Assembly: GCA_026770585.1 (NCBI GenBank)
Contig: MU646523.1
Span: 525,755 to 537,566, forward strand
Direction: 5' to 3'
Length of the DNA stretch: 11,812 nt
DNA from: Baffinella frigidus
Lineage: Eukaryota; Cryptophyceae; Cryptomonadales; Baffinellaceae
Shown: positions 11,703-11,812 of the stretch, piece after piece
How the letters are laid out: the number at the start of each line of letters is the position of its first letter
How positions within the stretch are numbered: the first letter of the stretch is position 1
Program-made: the position numbers and the translations under genes
The notes under the pieces: generated by a model
What the model saw: the letters and a program-made list of their open reading frames with translations, nothing else
Databases searched by the model: none
What the model was told of the DNA's origin: nothing

Positions 11703-11812
11703 GTGGTGGAGAGGGTGGTCGAGAAAGTGGTGCACTCCCCCCCGCCGGCGATCGTCCCACCGCAGAAGACTCTCCATGAGAACTGCGGCGTCGGTCCGCG
11801 CCCCCCCCCAAT
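11703..11812 (+). CDS. Exon 10 of model (partial): VVERVVEKVVHSPPP...
   Basis: After AG at 11701-11702 the frame is open to the window edge: VVERVVEKVVHSPPPAIVPP then QKTLHENCGVGPR and prolines. Phase 0 fits the exon 9 donor. Composition changes from coiled coil to a Val-rich helix followed by a Pro-rich linker, as at the end of a rod domain. It is linked to the upstream exons by phase and strand only, so it could belong to another gene. Confidence 0.45.
   Translation, partial: MVERVVEKVVHSPPPAIVPPQKTLHENCGVGPRPPP

Larger units (their letters stand above)
562..11812 (+). other. Gene model: repetitive EHxxC coiled-coil protein, partial
   Basis: Ten exons (562-610, 1854-1904, 2076-2116, 3445-3500, 4859-4949, 6441-6542, 8087-8155, 9461-9574, 10851-10934, 11703-11812+) join into one open frame of about 255 codons. 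All introns are GT-AG and every donor phase matches the next acceptor. Exons are GC-rich at third positions (28/34, 19/23 and 32/38 in three of them). The protein is rich in Ala, Glu, Arg, Gln and His, with the spacing of a coiled coil. [ED]-H-[AS]-[GPS]-C occurs six times; from the 4859 exon on, the Cys are 35, 35 and 35 residues apart, exactly five heptads. No signal peptide or membrane segment is visible. Family and function are not recognised; a structural or cytoskeletal coiled coil is only a guess. The start is unresolved: ATG at 574 is possible, or the 5' part was lost at the telomere. Splicing is inferred, not shown. Confidence 0.65.

Noticed and set aside
1-11812. tRNA, rRNA or other RNA genes
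   Set aside because: No B-box-like GGTTCGA text with a fitting fold and no rRNA signature was found by eye on either strand.

Overview
This is eukaryotic DNA from a chromosome end. The window opens with about 97 bases of CCCTAAA, the C-rich strand of a TTTAGGG (plant/green-alga/many-protist type) telomere, in the orientation expected at a left chromosome terminus. No bacterial operon, tRNA, rRNA, IS element or CRISPR array is visible. GC-rich coding islands with GT...AG borders sit in repeat-filled introns, which suggests an intron-rich TTTAGGG-telomere protist, possibly an alga. I cannot name the taxon.

Almost all long open frames here are translations of simple repeats. The real coding signal is a chain of short + strand exons reading away from the telomere: 562-610, 1854-1904, 2076-2116, 3445-3500, 4859-4949, 6441-6542, 8087-8155, 9461-9574, 10851-10934 (or 10423-10479) and 11703 to the window edge. 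Every junction is GT-AG, all donor and acceptor phases agree (1,1,0,2,0,0,0,0,0), and the joined frame has no stop over about 255 codons. The product is a charged, Ala/Glu/Arg-rich probable coiled coil in which a motif [ED]-H-[AS]-[GPS]-C recurs six times; in the middle of the protein the cysteines are exactly 35 residues (five heptads) apart. I do not recognise the family. The 5' end is not identified and may have been lost at the telomere; the 3' end runs out of the window.

Most introns are about 0.8-1.5 kb, and one is only 171 bases. Many are built from repeated copies of their own flanking exon junctions: at least seven copies of one exon end with its intron start (0.6-1.6 kb), three 5' copies of a second exon (4.3-4.9 kb), about six copies or part copies of a third (6.06-7.97 kb), and further copies at 2.8, 5.06, 8.28, 8.9-9.8 and 10.4-10.7 kb. 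Most copies are truncated, frameshifted or stopped.

The rest of the intron space holds foldback/MITE-like elements of several families (1005-1070, 2327-2508, 3517-3678, 3786-3933, 5376-5523, 9944-10040, 11216-11399), AT-rich cruciform-type hairpins, CT and GA tracts, minisatellites (10, 19, 24, 31 and 35 bp), and large amounts of 7-bp telomere-like satellite (CCCTAAA, CCCGAAA, ACCACAA, CCCCACA). An interstitial CCCTAAA block at 11.58-11.70 kb, in the same orientation as the terminal one, lies directly before the last exon.
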